DNA of 64,000 nucleotides, taken from the NCBI RefSeq assembly GCF_004348115.1, contig NZ_QPFB01000001.1, positions 2,218,773-2,282,772 on the forward strand, written 5' to 3'. How positions within the stretch are numbered: the first letter of the stretch is position 1; each line of letters starts with the position of its first letter. This DNA comes from Stenotrophomonas sp. ATCM1_4. GTDB lineage: Bacteria > Pseudomonadota > Gammaproteobacteria > Xanthomonadales > Xanthomonadaceae. A program made the translations under genes and the position numbers. The notes beneath the pieces were generated by a model that was not told the origin of the DNA, made no database searches, and saw only the letters and a program-made list of their open reading frames with translations. Shown here in pieces: positions 9,233 through 19,600 of this stretch.

Positions 9233-9254
9233 CATGGCTGCTACGGCGGGGCGA

Positions 9255-9665
9255 TCAGCCCTGCTGCGCGTCCTCGTCGTCCGACGGCGGCTGGTCACCC
9301 ACCGTCCACAGGCGCTCCAGTGCATAGAACTCGCGCACGCGCGGCAGCATCACGTGGACGATGACGTCGCCCAGGTCCACCAGCACCCATTCCGCTTCGC
9401 GCTCGCCTTCCACGCCCAGCGGCATCACGCCCAGTTCCTTGGCAAAACGCACCACTTCGTCACCGATGGACTTGACGTGGCGGGTCGAGGTGCCCGAAGC
9501 GATCACCAGGTAATCGGCGACGCTGGACTTGCCGCGCACGTCGATCTCCACCGCATCCTTGGCCTTGATCTCTTCCAGTGCGGCGTGAACGGACGCCAGC
9601 AGGGCCGGGACGGACGGCGGCGGGCTGGGCAGTTGGGTCTTGATGACTTGGGCTTCGGTGCTCAA
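9255..9665 (-). CDS. rsfS: Ribosomal silencing factor RsfS
   Basis: 136 residues. The conserved core runs from [26 protein letters not shown] through HVKSIGDEV to the [14 protein letters not shown] block and LERLW, all typical of RsfS/Iojap. RsfS binds ribosomal protein uL14 and blocks joining of the 30S subunit when nutrients are short. No ATG or GTG precedes the conserved core in frame, so the TTG at 9665 is the likely start; a weak start is unremarkable for this gene. It lies 58 bases after nadD, its usual neighbour. The C-terminus has an acidic tail ([11 protein letters not shown]). Confidence 0.94.
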   Translation of the reverse strand: MSTEAQVIKTQLPSPPPSVPALLASVHAALEEIKAKDAVEIDVRGKSSVADYLVIASGTSTRHVKSIGDEVVRFAKELGVMPLGVEGEREAEWVLVDLGDVIVHVMLPRVREFYALERLWTVGDQPPSDDEDAQQG

Positions 9666-9723
9666 AGCGGCATAACTCGATGAATAAGGGGACGATTATA
9701 GAGAACCCGGCCGCTGCCGGCAT

Positions 9724-10413
9724 TCACTGCGTGGAGGTGCAGCCATACAGGCCCCGTGCCTGGATGTAGGCGGCCACCGCTGCGGGCACCAGGGGCCGCC
9801 AGTTCCCGCCGCTGGCGATCAGCGCGCGCACGGCGGTGGCGGACTCGCCCTGCAGCGGTTGGCGCAGCCGCCAGACCCGCCCGCCAGGCAAGGCGGCCAG
9901 TACCTCCGGGCCGCTGGCCCAGGCCTGGCGCAGGTGGCTGGCCAGCGGCTCGGGCAGTCCATCCTCCAGTGCGCTGCCCGGACGGTCGGCCACCACGATG
10001 TGGGCCAGTGGCAGCAGGGATTCCCATTCATGCCAGGTGGGCAGGCCCAGCAGGCTGTCCGCGCCCATCAGCAGCGCCAGCGGCCGTTGCGGTCCCTGTT
10101 CGGCCCGCAGTTCGCGCAGCGTATCCACCGTCCACGACGGCACGCCGGGCAGGCGCCGGGCCCGCTCCAGCTCACGCCGGTCCACGCGCAACGCCGGATC
10201 ATCGGCGACCGCCCGCTCCAGCATCGCCGTACGGGTCTGCGCATCGGCGCCCGGCGGCGCGCGGTGCGGCGGATCGGCCGCCGGCATCAGCCGCACCGGC
10301 ACCTGCAGCTCCTGCGCGGCGCACCGGGCGATGGCCAGGTGGCCGTTGTGGATCGGGTCGAACGTGCCGCCGTAGAACACCAGCAGCCCGCCTTCACGGC
10401 CGGCTTGCCGCAT
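9724..10413 (-). CDS. nadD: Nicotinate-nucleotide adenylyltransferase
   Basis: 229 residues from ATG 10413. The longer frame to 10527 is rejected because it runs into holA. The nucleotidyltransferase motif GGTFDPIHNGH is at residues 15-25, the GADSLL and W-HEWESLL segments follow, and the C-terminal S-A-T-A-V-R corresponds to the family's ISST-R motif. NadD adenylates nicotinate mononucleotide to deamido-NAD in NAD biosynthesis. One base separates the holA stop from this start, which implies translational coupling, and rsfS follows. Confidence 0.95.
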   Translation of the reverse strand: MRQAGREGGLLVFYGGTFDPIHNGHLAIARCAAQELQVPVRLMPAADPPHRAPPGADAQTRTAMLERAVADDPALRVDRRELERARRLPGVPSWTVDTLRELRAEQGPQRPLALLMGADSLLGLPTWHEWESLLPLAHIVVADRPGSALEDGLPEPLASHLRQAWASGPEVLAALPGGRVWRLRQPLQGESATAVRALIASGGNWRPLVPAAVAAYIQARGLYGCTSTQ

Positions 10414-10414
10414 G

Positions 10415-11455
10415 TCAGCGCACCCGTGCCAGCAGGCGCACCGCGCGTGCTTCGGACACGGCCACCAGCAGGCGCTCCAGCGCCAGCCACGGATCACCTT
10501 CGGCGCGCCCCTTGGCCATGCGGTCAACCAGCGAGGCCTCGGCGACGAAGCGCTCCCAGCGCTTGGGGTCCGGGTGGCGCTGCAGGGCCCTCTTGAACGG
10601 TGCCTGGCGCGACTCCCAGATGCCCTTGGCCTTCATCTCGCCGGCCAGGTTGCCGCCGCTGGCCTGTACTCGGGCAAGGCCTGCGGTGAGCAGCAGTTCA
10701 CGGATCAGGATCGGCATCAGCGCGGCCACGGCCTCGCCTTCGCCACGCAGGCCGGCGAGCATGCGCAGCACGGCCTGCGGCTGCCCGGCGAAGGTAGCCT
10801 CGCTGAGCCTGAACACGTCGTAGCGGGCGGCATCGGCCACCAGCGATTCCATCTTCGCCACGTCCAGCGCCTGCCCTTCGGCGAGCAGCGCCAGCTTGTC
10901 GATTTCCTGCGCGGCAGCCAGCAGGTTGCCTTCCACCCGCTCGCTCAACCGCTGCACGGCGGCCGGATCGGCGCGCAGGCCCTTGGCCCGCAAGCGGCGC
11001 TCGATCCAGTCCCCCAGTTCATGTGGCTTGATCGCCCAGGCCACCGAGAGCACACCGATGCGGCTGACCGCTTCGGTCCATTTGCCCTGGTGCGCCTTGC
11101 CCCACTCGCCGGCGGTGATCAGCAGCACCACATCCGGCGGCGGCTGTGCGCAGAAATCACTGATGACCTCGGCGCCCTCCTTGCCCGGCTTGCCGCTGGG
11201 CAGGCGCAGTTCGACCAGGCGGCGCGCACTGAACAGGCTGGGCGCGTTGAAGCTCGAAGACAGCTGTCCCCAGTCGAAATCGCGGCCGTCGGCATCGAAC
11301 ACCTCGCGTTCGCCGATGCCCTCGGCGCGGGCGCGGGCGCGCACCGCGTCGGCGGCTTCGATCACGCGCAGCAGCTCGGGGCCGGCGATCAGGTAGACCG
11401 GTGCCAGCGGTTGACCACCGACCTGCCCGGCAAGCTGTTCAGGACGCAGTTCCAC
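10415..11455 (-). CDS. holA: DNA polymerase III delta subunit
   Basis: 346 residues, the normal HolA length. The N-terminal APVYLIAGPELLRVIEAADAVR block, the FSARRLVELRLPSGKPG segment and the central WIERRLRAKGLRADPAAVQRLSERVEGNLLAAAQEIDKL helix pair are typical of delta. Delta opens the beta sliding clamp within the clamp-loader complex. It lacks a Walker A motif, as expected for delta. It lies between lptE (43 bases upstream) and nadD (1 base downstream) in the conserved leuS-lptE-holA-nadD run. Confidence 0.96.
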   Translation of the reverse strand: MELRPEQLAGQVGGQPLAPVYLIAGPELLRVIEAADAVRARARAEGIGEREVFDADGRDFDWGQLSSSFNAPSLFSARRLVELRLPSGKPGKEGAEVISDFCAQPPPDVVLLITAGEWGKAHQGKWTEAVSRIGVLSVAWAIKPHELGDWIERRLRAKGLRADPAAVQRLSERVEGNLLAAAQEIDKLALLAEGQALDVAKMESLVADAARYDVFRLSEATFAGQPQAVLRMLAGLRGEGEAVAALMPILIRELLLTAGLARVQASGGNLAGEMKAKGIWESRQAPFKRALQRHPDPKRWERFVAEASLVDRMAKGRAEGDPWLALERLLVAVSEARAVRLLARVR

Positions 11456-11498
11456 CGCTCAGCCCCGCCACGCCCGCAGCGCAGTCATTCCGGGGCGC

Positions 11499-12071
11499 TC
11501 AATGGGCATCGCCCTTGCCGTCTGCCGGGGGAGCCGGGGGCGCAGCCTTGAGTTTCTCGGCATCGGCGCGGACGACGCTGTCGATGCGGCGCAGGATCGA
11601 GGCCGACATCTCGCGGCGGAGCTCGTCGGCCAGGATTTCACGCTCGGTGGTGGTACCGGACGCATCTTCTGGCGGAGACACGTAGTCGCGCGACAGTTCG
11701 ATTGCCTGCTCCGGCACGATGGTCGAGCCATCCGGGCGGTAGAAGCCGAACACCACTGCATAACGCAGGCTGTACTCCTGTGCACGGCCCTGCGCGTCGA
11801 TGGCGATCGGCAGGTCGCCCCAGCGCTCGGAACGCACCTGCAGGCGGGCGAACTGGTCGCTCTTGCGCGGCGGCGAACCGTCGCTCTGGATCACGGTGGC
11901 ACCGGATGCATGCAGGCCCCGGTTGAGCAGCTTCACCAGCTCGCTGTAGCGCACGCTCGAATCGACGCGGACCGCAGGCGTGTCCGCCGGCAGGGTCAGC
12001 GTGTTGCGCAGATGGAAACCACAGCCGGTCAGGCCGGTGGCGAGAATCAGGGCAATCAGGGTTCGGGTCAT
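11499..12071 (-). CDS. lptE: LPS-assembly lipoprotein LptE
   Basis: 190 residues from ATG 12071; a GTG two codons earlier (12077) is possible. A lipoprotein signal peptide ends in the lipobox LTGC, followed directly by GFHLRN, the hallmark beginning of mature LptE. The middle carries the RYSELVKLLNRGL and YSLRYAVVFGFYRPDG strands, and the C-terminus ends in an alanine- and proline-rich tail. LptE plugs the LptD barrel in the outer membrane and helps deliver lipopolysaccharide. It lies between leuS and holA, its standard position. The 190-base gap after leuS contains a hairpin and could hold an internal promoter. Confidence 0.93.
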   Translation of the reverse strand: MTRTLIALILATGLTGCGFHLRNTLTLPADTPAVRVDSSVRYSELVKLLNRGLHASGATVIQSDGSPPRKSDQFARLQVRSERWGDLPIAIDAQGRAQEYSLRYAVVFGFYRPDGSTIVPEQAIELSRDYVSPPEDASGTTTEREILADELRREMSASILRRIDSVVRADAEKLKAAPPAPPADGKGDAH

Positions 12072-12222
12072 GGGCACAGTCTGGCGGAGCCGGCCGGGAG
12101 CGGCAATAGAAAGCGGCCCGCATCATCGCGCATCGCGCGTGAGCGCCAATGAAACCACGCCCGCTGCCGGCCAGGGCTGCAGGCGTGAAGCCTTCACCCT
12201 GCCCCGTCCACGGGAACACCGG

Positions 12223-12245
12223 TACCCGCGGCGTCACCGCGGGTA
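12223..12245 (-). terminator. Hairpin after leuS
   Basis: TACCCGCGG/CCGCGGGTA is a perfect 9-bp stem with a five-base loop (12232-12236), 19 bases beyond the leuS stop on the minus strand. No T run follows, so strong termination is doubtful. Confidence 0.35.
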
Positions 12246-12263
12246 ACAGGTCATCACGGCCGC

Positions 12264-14906
12264 TCAGGCCGCGACGATGTTGACGATCTTGCCCGGAACG
12301 ATGATCACCTTGCGGATGGCCAGACCTTCCAGGAACTTGGCCGTGTTCGGCTCTTCCTTGGCCACGGCCTCGATCAGCTCGCGCGGGGCATCGGCGGCCA
12401 CTTCGATCGTGCCACGCAGCTTGCCATTGACCTGCACGGCCAGGGTCAGCGCGTCCTTGACCAATGCCGCGGCGTCGGCCTGCGGGAACGGCTGGTCTTC
12501 CAGCAGGGTCTGCGCGTTGCCCAGCAGCTGCCACATCGCGTGGCAGGCATGCGGGGTGATCGGGTTCAGCAGCAGCACGGTGGCCTGCAGGGCCTCCTGG
12601 CGCACCGCGCGGCCCTGCGCGCTGGCATCGTCGAACTTGGCCAGCGCGTTGAGCAGCTCCATCACCGCGGCGATGGCGGTGTTGAAGGCGTGGCGGCGAC
12701 CATAGTCGTCACCGACCTTGCCGATCGTCTCGTGGGTCTTGCGACGGATCGCCTTCTGCTCGGCGTTCAGCGCCGCAACGTCCAGTGCCGGCGCGCTGCC
12801 GTCGGCGGCATGCTTGTGCACCATCGTCCACAGGCGGCGCAGGAAGCGGGACATGCCATCCACGCCGGCCTCGTTCCACTCCAGCGATTGCTCCGGCGGC
12901 GCGGCGAACATCGAGAACAGGCGCACGGTGTCGGCGCCGTACTTGGCCACCATCGCCTGCGGATCGACGCCGTTGTTCTTGGACTTGGACATCTTCTCGG
13001 TGCCGCCGATCACCACCGGCTGGCCATCGCCACGCAGGGTGGCACCGGTGATGCGGCCGCGCTCGTCGCGCACCACGTCCACGTCGGCCGGGTTGAACCA
13101 GTCCTTGGAACCGTCGCTGTTCTGGCGGTAGAAGGTTTCGGCGATGACCATGCCCTGGCACAACAGGTTCTGCGCCGGCTCGTTGCTCTCCACCATGCGT
13201 GCATCGCGCAGCAGCTTGTGGAAGAAGCGGAAATACATCAGGTGCAGGATGGCGTGCTCGATGCCACCGATGTACTGGTCCACCGGCAGCCAGTAGTTGC
13301 CGCGCTTGTCCACGGCCTCGCGTGCACCCGGCGAGGTGTAGCGCGCGTAGTACCAGCTCGACTCCATGAAGGTGTCGAAGGTGTCGGTCTCGCGCTCGGC
13401 CACGCCGCCGCATTCCGGGCAGGTGGTCTTGCGCCATTCCAGGTCGGCCTTGAGCGGCGAACCGGTGCCGTTGAGGGTGACATCCTCCGGCAGCACCACC
13501 GGCAACTGGTCTTCCGGCACCGGCACCGCGCCACAGCTGTCGCAGTAGATCACCGGGATCGGGCAGCCCCAATAGCGCTGGCGGCTCACGCCCCAGTCGC
13601 GCAGGCGGTAATTGACGCGACGCTGGCCCTGGGCCTTGCGCTCGAAGCGCTCGGCCAGTGCCTCGAAGGCGCCCTGGAAGTCCAGGCCGTCGAACTCGGC
13701 CGAGTTGACCAGCTCGGTCTCGCGGGTCTTGTCTCCGTACCAGTCCTGCCAGCGGGTCGGGTCGTAGCTGCGCTCGTCGTCGTTCTTCGGGTGCTTGAGC
13801 GCGATGACCTGCTTCTTGGGCAGGTCATACTTGCTGGCGAACTCGAAGTCGCGCTGGTCATGGCCCGGCACGGCCATCACCGCGCCGGTGCCGTAGCCCA
13901 TCAGCACGAAGTTGGCGACCCAGATCGGCACCTGCTCGCCGCTGACCGGATGGATGGCCTTCAGGCCGGTGTCCATGCCGCGCTTTTCCTGGGTTTCCAG
14001 TTCAGCCTCGGACACGCCGCCCTGCTTCAGCTCGGCCAGCATCGCGGCCAGCGCCGGGTTGCTCTTGGCGGCGTGCAGGGCCAGCGGGTGCTCGCCGGCG
14101 ATGGAGACGAAGCTCACGCCCATCACCGTGTCCGGGCGGGTGGTGAACACGCGCAGCGGGTCCAGCGCGGCGCCATCCATGTCACGCACGTCGAACTGGA
14201 TTTCCAGGCCTTCGGAGCGGCCGATCCAGTTGCGCTGCATGGTCTTGACCGAATCCGGCCAGCCCGGCAGCTCGTCCAGGCCGTCCAGCAGTTCCTGGGC
14301 GTAGTCGGTGATGCGCAGGAACCACTGCGGGATCTCGCGCTTCTCGACCAGGGCGCCGGAGCGCCAGCCACGGCCGTCGATGACCTGCTCGTTGGCCAGC
14401 ACGGTGTTGTCGACCGGGTCCCAGTTCACCACCGAGTTGCGGCGGTAGGCCAGGCCCTTGCGCATCAGGCGGGTGAACATGCGCTGCTCGTGGACGTAGT
14501 AGTCCGGCGTGCAGGTGGCGAACTCGCGCGACCAGTCGATCGCATAACCCATCGCCTTGAACTGGCCACGCATGTGGTCGATGTTGGCGTAGGTCCACTT
14601 GGCCGGCGCAGTCTTGTTCTTGATCGCGGCATTCTCGGCCGGCAGGCCGAACGCGTCCCAGCCCATCGGCTGCAGCACGTTGTGGCCGGTCATGCGCTTG
14701 TAGCGGCTGATGACGTCGCCGATGGTGTAGTTGCGCACGTGGCCCATGTGCAGCGCACCGGACGGGTACGGGAGCATCGACAGGCAGTAGTACTTGGGCT
14801 TGTCCGAGGTCTCGCTGACCTCGAAGGCACGCGTGTCCTCCCAGAATTTCTGGGCGGCGGATTCAACCTGCTGGGGATCGTACATAGTGGGTTCGACGCT
14901 GGACAT
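12264..14906 (-). CDS. leuS: Leucyl-tRNA synthetase
   Basis: 880 residues from ATG 14906 ([13 protein letters not shown]); starts at 14927 or at the internal Met8 are less likely alternatives. Class I signatures are present: HMGH at 53-56 in place of HIGH, and KMSKS at 638-642. The editing (CP1) insert is complete, with its threonine-rich region ([13 protein letters not shown]) and the [16 protein letters not shown] pocket. A zinc-domain-like CPECGG lies in the central insert. The enzyme charges tRNA-Leu and hydrolyses mischarged products. It heads the minus-strand housekeeping run that continues to rlmH. Confidence 0.98.
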   Translation of the reverse strand: MSSVEPTMYDPQQVESAAQKFWEDTRAFEVSETSDKPKYYCLSMLPYPSGALHMGHVRNYTIGDVISRYKRMTGHNVLQPMGWDAFGLPAENAAIKNKTAPAKWTYANIDHMRGQFKAMGYAIDWSREFATCTPDYYVHEQRMFTRLMRKGLAYRRNSVVNWDPVDNTVLANEQVIDGRGWRSGALVEKREIPQWFLRITDYAQELLDGLDELPGWPDSVKTMQRNWIGRSEGLEIQFDVRDMDGAALDPLRVFTTRPDTVMGVSFVSIAGEHPLALHAAKSNPALAAMLAELKQGGVSEAELETQEKRGMDTGLKAIHPVSGEQVPIWVANFVLMGYGTGAVMAVPGHDQRDFEFASKYDLPKKQVIALKHPKNDDERSYDPTRWQDWYGDKTRETELVNSAEFDGLDFQGAFEALAERFERKAQGQRRVNYRLRDWGVSRQRYWGCPIPVIYCDSCGAVPVPEDQLPVVLPEDVTLNGTGSPLKADLEWRKTTCPECGGVAERETDTFDTFMESSWYYARYTSPGAREAVDKRGNYWLPVDQYIGGIEHAILHLMYFRFFHKLLRDARMVESNEPAQNLLCQGMVIAETFYRQNSDGSKDWFNPADVDVVRDERGRITGATLRGDGQPVVIGGTEKMSKSKNNGVDPQAMVAKYGADTVRLFSMFAAPPEQSLEWNEAGVDGMSRFLRRLWTMVHKHAADGSAPALDVAALNAEQKAIRRKTHETIGKVGDDYGRRHAFNTAIAAVMELLNALAKFDDASAQGRAVRQEALQATVLLLNPITPHACHAMWQLLGNAQTLLEDQPFPQADAAALVKDALTLAVQVNGKLRGTIEVAADAPRELIEAVAKEEPNTAKFLEGLAIRKVIIVPGKIVNIVAA

Positions 14907-15080
14907 GGCAACGCTGGGCAACGGCAAAGCCGCAAAGGGTACCGCAGTGCATCATGGCACTCCAATCCAGTCCCCTCCGCTGTCCGCGGGACAAACGCAG
15001 GTCATTGATATCGCAATGGTTTCAACAAGCCTGCGATGTACGCCCCACGGCCTGTTGGCCGGTTTTCGCGTCAGCCGGGC

Positions 15081-15668
15081 TCAACCGCGCGCTGGCGCCA
15101 GGCGTGCCGCGCCCAGCAGCCAGACCAGCCAGCCCAGGAAGGCCAGGCGCTGGGCCATGGCGACCGGCAGGGCGATCTCGAACAGGAACGCGCTGCACAG
15201 GCTCCACAGCGCACACCCCACCGCGAGGTTGGCCAGCGGCCGCCAGGCCGCGTCCCGGGCACTGCCAAGGCGCAATGCGAGCGCACCGGCACTGAAGCCC
15301 ACCAGCCACAGCAGCCAGGCGCTGGCGTGGTACTGGCTGGCGCGGTTCTCGATGTCTTCCACGTCCAGCGGCAACAGGCCCATCGCGGCGAACGCCACCG
15401 CGGCCAGCAGCAGCATCTGCCCGCCCACCCGCAATGCGCGCGGGGCAGTCACCGGCATGCGCAGCGCCAGATCAAGCGCAGCCGCGGCAGCAAGGATGCC
15501 GGGCAGCACGAAACCCAGCATGCTGAAGGCGGTGCCGCCGGGGACGCCATGCGCGCCCAGCAGCGACACCGGATGCCGCAGCTGGTCGTACCCCTCCAGG
15601 CGCATGCCGAAGCCGAACACGGCCAGCAGCCACACCACCGCCGCGACCGGACCGGCCCAGCCCCACAT
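15081..15668 (-). CDS. DUF998 integral membrane protein
   Basis: 195 residues. I chose ATG 15668 because AGGAAA stands seven bases upstream; the open frame extends to GTG 15692. At least six hydrophobic segments are visible, spread over the whole length, with short loops and little else. The pattern, including an early HPVSLLGAHG loop after the first helix, matches DUF998 proteins. Function is unknown for the family. It lies alone between leuS and an OmpA-like lipoprotein gene, all on the minus strand. The 174 bases separating it from leuS hold no recognised gene. Confidence 0.8.
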   Translation of the reverse strand: MWGWAGPVAAVVWLLAVFGFGMRLEGYDQLRHPVSLLGAHGVPGGTAFSMLGFVLPGILAAAAALDLALRMPVTAPRALRVGGQMLLLAAVAFAAMGLLPLDVEDIENRASQYHASAWLLWLVGFSAGALALRLGSARDAAWRPLANLAVGCALWSLCSAFLFEIALPVAMAQRLAFLGWLVWLLGAARLAPARG

Positions 15669-15813
15669 CTGTTTCCTGCTCGACGCCACCACGCACCCTG
15701 TCTGACCCGGGTCGCCCGCGGAACGCGGCGACCATCGGCGTCATTGTGAAGGCAGCGGCCGGCAATCGCACGGATTGCCGGCCGTTCCTTCCCCCCGTTC
15801 CAGCCCTGCCCCG

Positions 15814-16596
15814 TCAGTTGCCGATGCCGGCGATCTCCACGCGGCGGTTCGGTGCCAGGCAAGCCACCAACGCCGCCCGGCCGCCATCGTTGCACTGGAC
15901 CAACGGCTCGGCGCTGCCGCGTCCTTCGGCACGGATCGACCCGGCCGGGATGCCCTGTTCGACCAGGTATCCGCGCACCGCCGCGGCGCGGCGCTGTGAC
16001 AGGTCCATGTTGTAGGCATCGCTGCCGATGCGATCGGTGTAGCCGATCACGGTCAGGTCCATGCCCGCGCCCTGCCCGCGCACGGTGCTGGCCACCTCGG
16101 CCAGCCGTGCTTTGCCGGCATCCGAAAGCTTGGCGCTGTCGAAGGCGAACAGGGCATCGGCGGCGATCCGCAACGGCGCCGGCGCAACCGGTGGCGGCGG
16201 TGGTGCGGGTGGGGGTGGTGCGGGAGCGGGTTCGAGCAGGGCGGCACAGCTTTCAGGCTGCCACGCGTGGCCCACCGCCACGCCGTCGTGGTCGAACGTT
16301 ACCTGGAACTGGCATTGCACCGGCGTGGCCCCTACCGCCCGCCGGAAGTTGAACAGGTAGTTCCACTCCCGCACCCCCCATAGGCCTTCGTTGAAATGCG
16401 GCGTGCCCAGCAGCGTCTGCACCTGGTGCTTGTTCATGCCCGTCGCATATTGGCGCAGGTTGTCCAGGTTCACGTAGGTGCCGCCGGCCGGGTATGCCCG
16501 TGCAGGATCCGGGAACCCCCGCTCGCGCACCTCACCCTTGCTGCTGCAGGCCGCCAGTGCCACCACCAGCGCCAGTACCGACCATTTGCTGTTCAT
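15814..16596 (-). CDS. OmpA-family lipoprotein with an N-terminal BamE-like domain
   Basis: 260 residues. The signal peptide ends in a lipobox-like AACSS. Residues about 45-110 resemble the SmpA/OmlA (BamE) fold: TGMNKHQVQTLLGTPHFNEGLWG followed by EWNYLFNFR. A proline/alanine linker (about 122-140) leads to an OmpA C-terminal peptidoglycan-binding domain with ALFAFDSAKLSDAGKARL, GYTDRIGSDAYNMDLSQRRA and NRRVEI. It probably tethers the outer membrane to peptidoglycan. The combination of a BamE-like and an OmpA-like domain in one lipoprotein suggests an envelope-stabilising accessory. It lies 67 bases beyond the adhesin stop, with a hairpin between. Confidence 0.88.
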   Translation of the reverse strand: MNSKWSVLALVVALAACSSKGEVRERGFPDPARAYPAGGTYVNLDNLRQYATGMNKHQVQTLLGTPHFNEGLWGVREWNYLFNFRRAVGATPVQCQFQVTFDHDGVAVGHAWQPESCAALLEPAPAPPPPAPPPPPVAPAPLRIAADALFAFDSAKLSDAGKARLAEVASTVRGQGAGMDLTVIGYTDRIGSDAYNMDLSQRRAAAVRGYLVEQGIPAGSIRAEGRGSAEPLVQCNDGGRAALVACLAPNRRVEIAGIGN

Positions 16597-16630
16597 GACT
16601 TCCCCCGCGCCCAGGCGCTGTTGTCCGGAA

Positions 16631-16649
16631 GCCGGTGCCAGGCACCGGC
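16631..16649 (-). terminator. Palindrome after the adhesin gene
   Basis: GCCGGTGCC and GGCACCGGC flank a single central base, a near-perfect palindrome 14 bases past the adhesin stop codon. On the minus strand it is followed by TTCCGGACAA. It probably acts as the 3' hairpin of the adhesin mRNA. Confidence 0.4.
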
Positions 16650-16662
16650 AGGTTGCATGCCA

Positions 16663-19600
16663 TCACCACTGGAAGCCGGCGCCGACGGTCACGCCGCCAT
16701 CGCCGCGGGTATTGGCCGAGCCGCTGAGCTTGTAGATCCAGCGCCCGCCATCGGAGACCCCGGACACGCCCACCGCCATGCTGGATTCGCCATGGAAGGT
16801 GCTGGCCGCGAACGAAGCCATGCGCTTGCCTGCCTCCGAAGGCTGCGGCAGGCCGGCCATCGCCATCGCCGAGGCGATGCCGGCCGAGGCGCGGTCATCC
16901 ACGCGCTTGATGTCGCGCGAGATGCTGTTGAAGCGCTGATCGGTGTAGTTCCTGGACCAGTCCATCACGTCCCCCATGCCCTTGTTGAGTTGTGCGACGT
17001 TCACCGCATCGGTGGGTGCCACGCCGGTGGCCACGTTGTGGATCACCGTGGAGGTTCCGGCCTTGCCCATGGTCACGCTGGCGTAGTTGGTGCTGCCGTC
17101 GGTGTTCTTGTCGTAGCGCACCGTGCCTTCCTGCGATGCCTGCAGCTGGCGCAGGTTGACCGCATCGGTGGCCTGGCTGCCGTCGGCGACATGGGTGACC
17201 TGGCGTTCGGCGCCGGTCGCGCCCACCGAGACGGTGTTGGCACGGTCGGCCACCGAGCCTGCGCCCAGCGCCACGCTGTTGGCTGCCGACGCGTTGGCGC
17301 CGTTGCCGATCGCCACCGCCTGGGTACCGCTGGCGGTGGCCTGAGGGCCGGCGGCGACGGCATCCTGGCCGGTGGCCGAGGCCGCCGCCTTGGTCGAGTT
17401 CACCGAGAAGTAGGCATTGCCCGCGCCACCGTTCTGGATGTTGTCGATGCGCTTGTTGACGTTGACGATGGAGCCGTCCATCACTGCCAATGCATCGGTC
17501 ACATTGTCCAGCACCTGCTGGTTGGTCCCGCCACTGGCATTGATCGAATTGACGGTGAAGCTCGCCGAGGACCATTGGCCGGTGGTGCTGTTGTACTGCA
17601 GGGTGCCGCCAATGGCCGAGGCGAGCGCCTCGTTGGTGGTGGCCAGCTGGCCGCCGTTGATCGCATCGCGGCTGCCGGCCACGACGCTGCCCTCGGCCAC
17701 GTTGCGCACTGCCACCGCCGCACCGCTGCCATCCCCCTTCAGCGCGACCACGTTGGTCGGGTTGCCGGCGCCATCGGGGGTGTATTCCACCGCCAGCGGA
17801 TTGCTGCCGGGGTTGGGATTGGTCCCGGTGGCCAGGTTGGCCAGCGACTGGCTGATCGAACTGAACGCTGCGCCGATGTTGCCGAAGGTGGCCGAGGTCA
17901 GCTGCCAGTTCGCGCCGATTTCATTCAGCACGTAGGACGGCGCGGACAGCACTCCCGCCACACTGAAGGTGGAGCCGCCGCCCAGATAGCTCGCCATCGA
18001 CTGGCCGATGCCGAACAGCTGTGCACCGTTCACCGCCTCGGTGCTGGTGGCGCTGAGCTGGCCCGCGGCCAGGTTCGAGACCACCGTGCCGTTCGGCGCA
18101 TTGCCACCGCCCAGGGTCACATGGCCGTAGTCGGCCACGTCATTGGCATCGGTGTCGTACAGCACCGCGTTCTGCTCGATCGTGTTGATCTGCGACAGCG
18201 CGCCCTGCAGCTGGGCGAGGTTGACCGCGTCGGTGGCCTGGCTACCGGCCGCGACGTGGGTGATCTGCCGCTCGCGGCCGGCCGAGCCGACCGCCACTTC
18301 GCCGATCGAGGTCTGCGCCGCGGTGAGGCCGAATGCGCTGTAGTTGTCCAGCCCACCGCGGTCGGCATTGGACTTGTAGCCCATCGCCACGCTGTTGGCC
18401 TTGTTGGACGTTGCACCGGCACCGAGCAGGGTCTGTGCGTTGGCTGTACCCAGCGCACTGTCACCGATCACCACCGACTGGCCCTGGCGCGCGTCGTAAT
18501 CGGCGGTGGGCACGCCGGTCATCACGCCATTGGCGTCGACGAAGACCTGGCTGGCGTTCTGCTGCGCCAGCTCGTGCCGCGCATTGGTGCCGATCACCAC
18601 CTCCTTGGAGCCGTTGGCGTAGGCACCGTCGCCGATCAGCACCTGGTAGTCCTGCGCGGCCGGCACGGCCCAGCACTTGTCCTTGATGATCCCCACCAGG
18701 TTCAGGCAGTCCGACGCCCAGTCCGGCGCGCTGTCGGGAAGCAGCAGGCCCAGCAGGCCACCGGCCGCGCCGTTGTTGATGTTGGTGATGTAGCTGTCGG
18801 AGGTCACGCCACCGATCAGGGTCAGGTGCGAATTGCCGCCGGTGATGGCGCTGCCCGCGCCGTCGAGCAGTTCGCCCACCGGGCTGAGGTTGACCACCGG
18901 CAGCCCTGCGACCTCGAGCGTCGAATAGGCCTGCGCGAAGTTGACGTTGTTGATCGTCAGGCTGCCGTTCTGGGTGTAGCCACTGCCGCCGAACAGCGAG
19001 GTGGCGGTCGGCCCGATCAGCTGCCCGACCGTTCCCACCAGGCCGCCGTTGCCGACCACCAGGCCGCTCGGGCCCGCCGGTGGCGGCGCATTCGAGGTGG
19101 GCGCCGGATTGCCGGTGAGCTGGCCGACGACATTGGACAACCCACCGGTCACGCCGCCGGTCACGCCCGTCAGCAGATTGGTCAGGCCATTGACCCCGGA
19201 TGCCGAACCGGTGATCCCGCCCAGCGTGCTTCCGACCGCGCCCAGCAGGGTGCCGGCCGTGGTGTTGACGGTTCCCAACGCGCTCTGCACGGTCCCGGTC
19301 AGGTCGCCTTGGGCGAGCGCGCCGGTCGTGTTCTGCAGGCCACCGGTCAGTGCGCCGACCGTGCCGCTGACGCCGTTGCCCAGTGAGGTTGACCCGGTGA
19401 GGCCGCCGACCAGCCCTCCCACTGCCGCGCCCGCCCCGTTGACCACCGGTGCTGCCCCATCCACCACGCCGTCCACCACACCCCCCACGCCGGTCTGCGC
19501 CACCAAGCCACCGGTGAGATCGACCACGCCGCCAATCCCGTCGGTCACCGCCTGGCCCGGTGAAGTGGGCGTCGTGCCGCCGCTACCACCGCCAAGTTGG

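Noticed and set aside
12540..15008. An 822-residue open frame on plus antisense to leuS
   Set aside because: The opposite strand has a full-length leucyl-tRNA synthetase with intact motifs. The antisense frame has only low-complexity composition.
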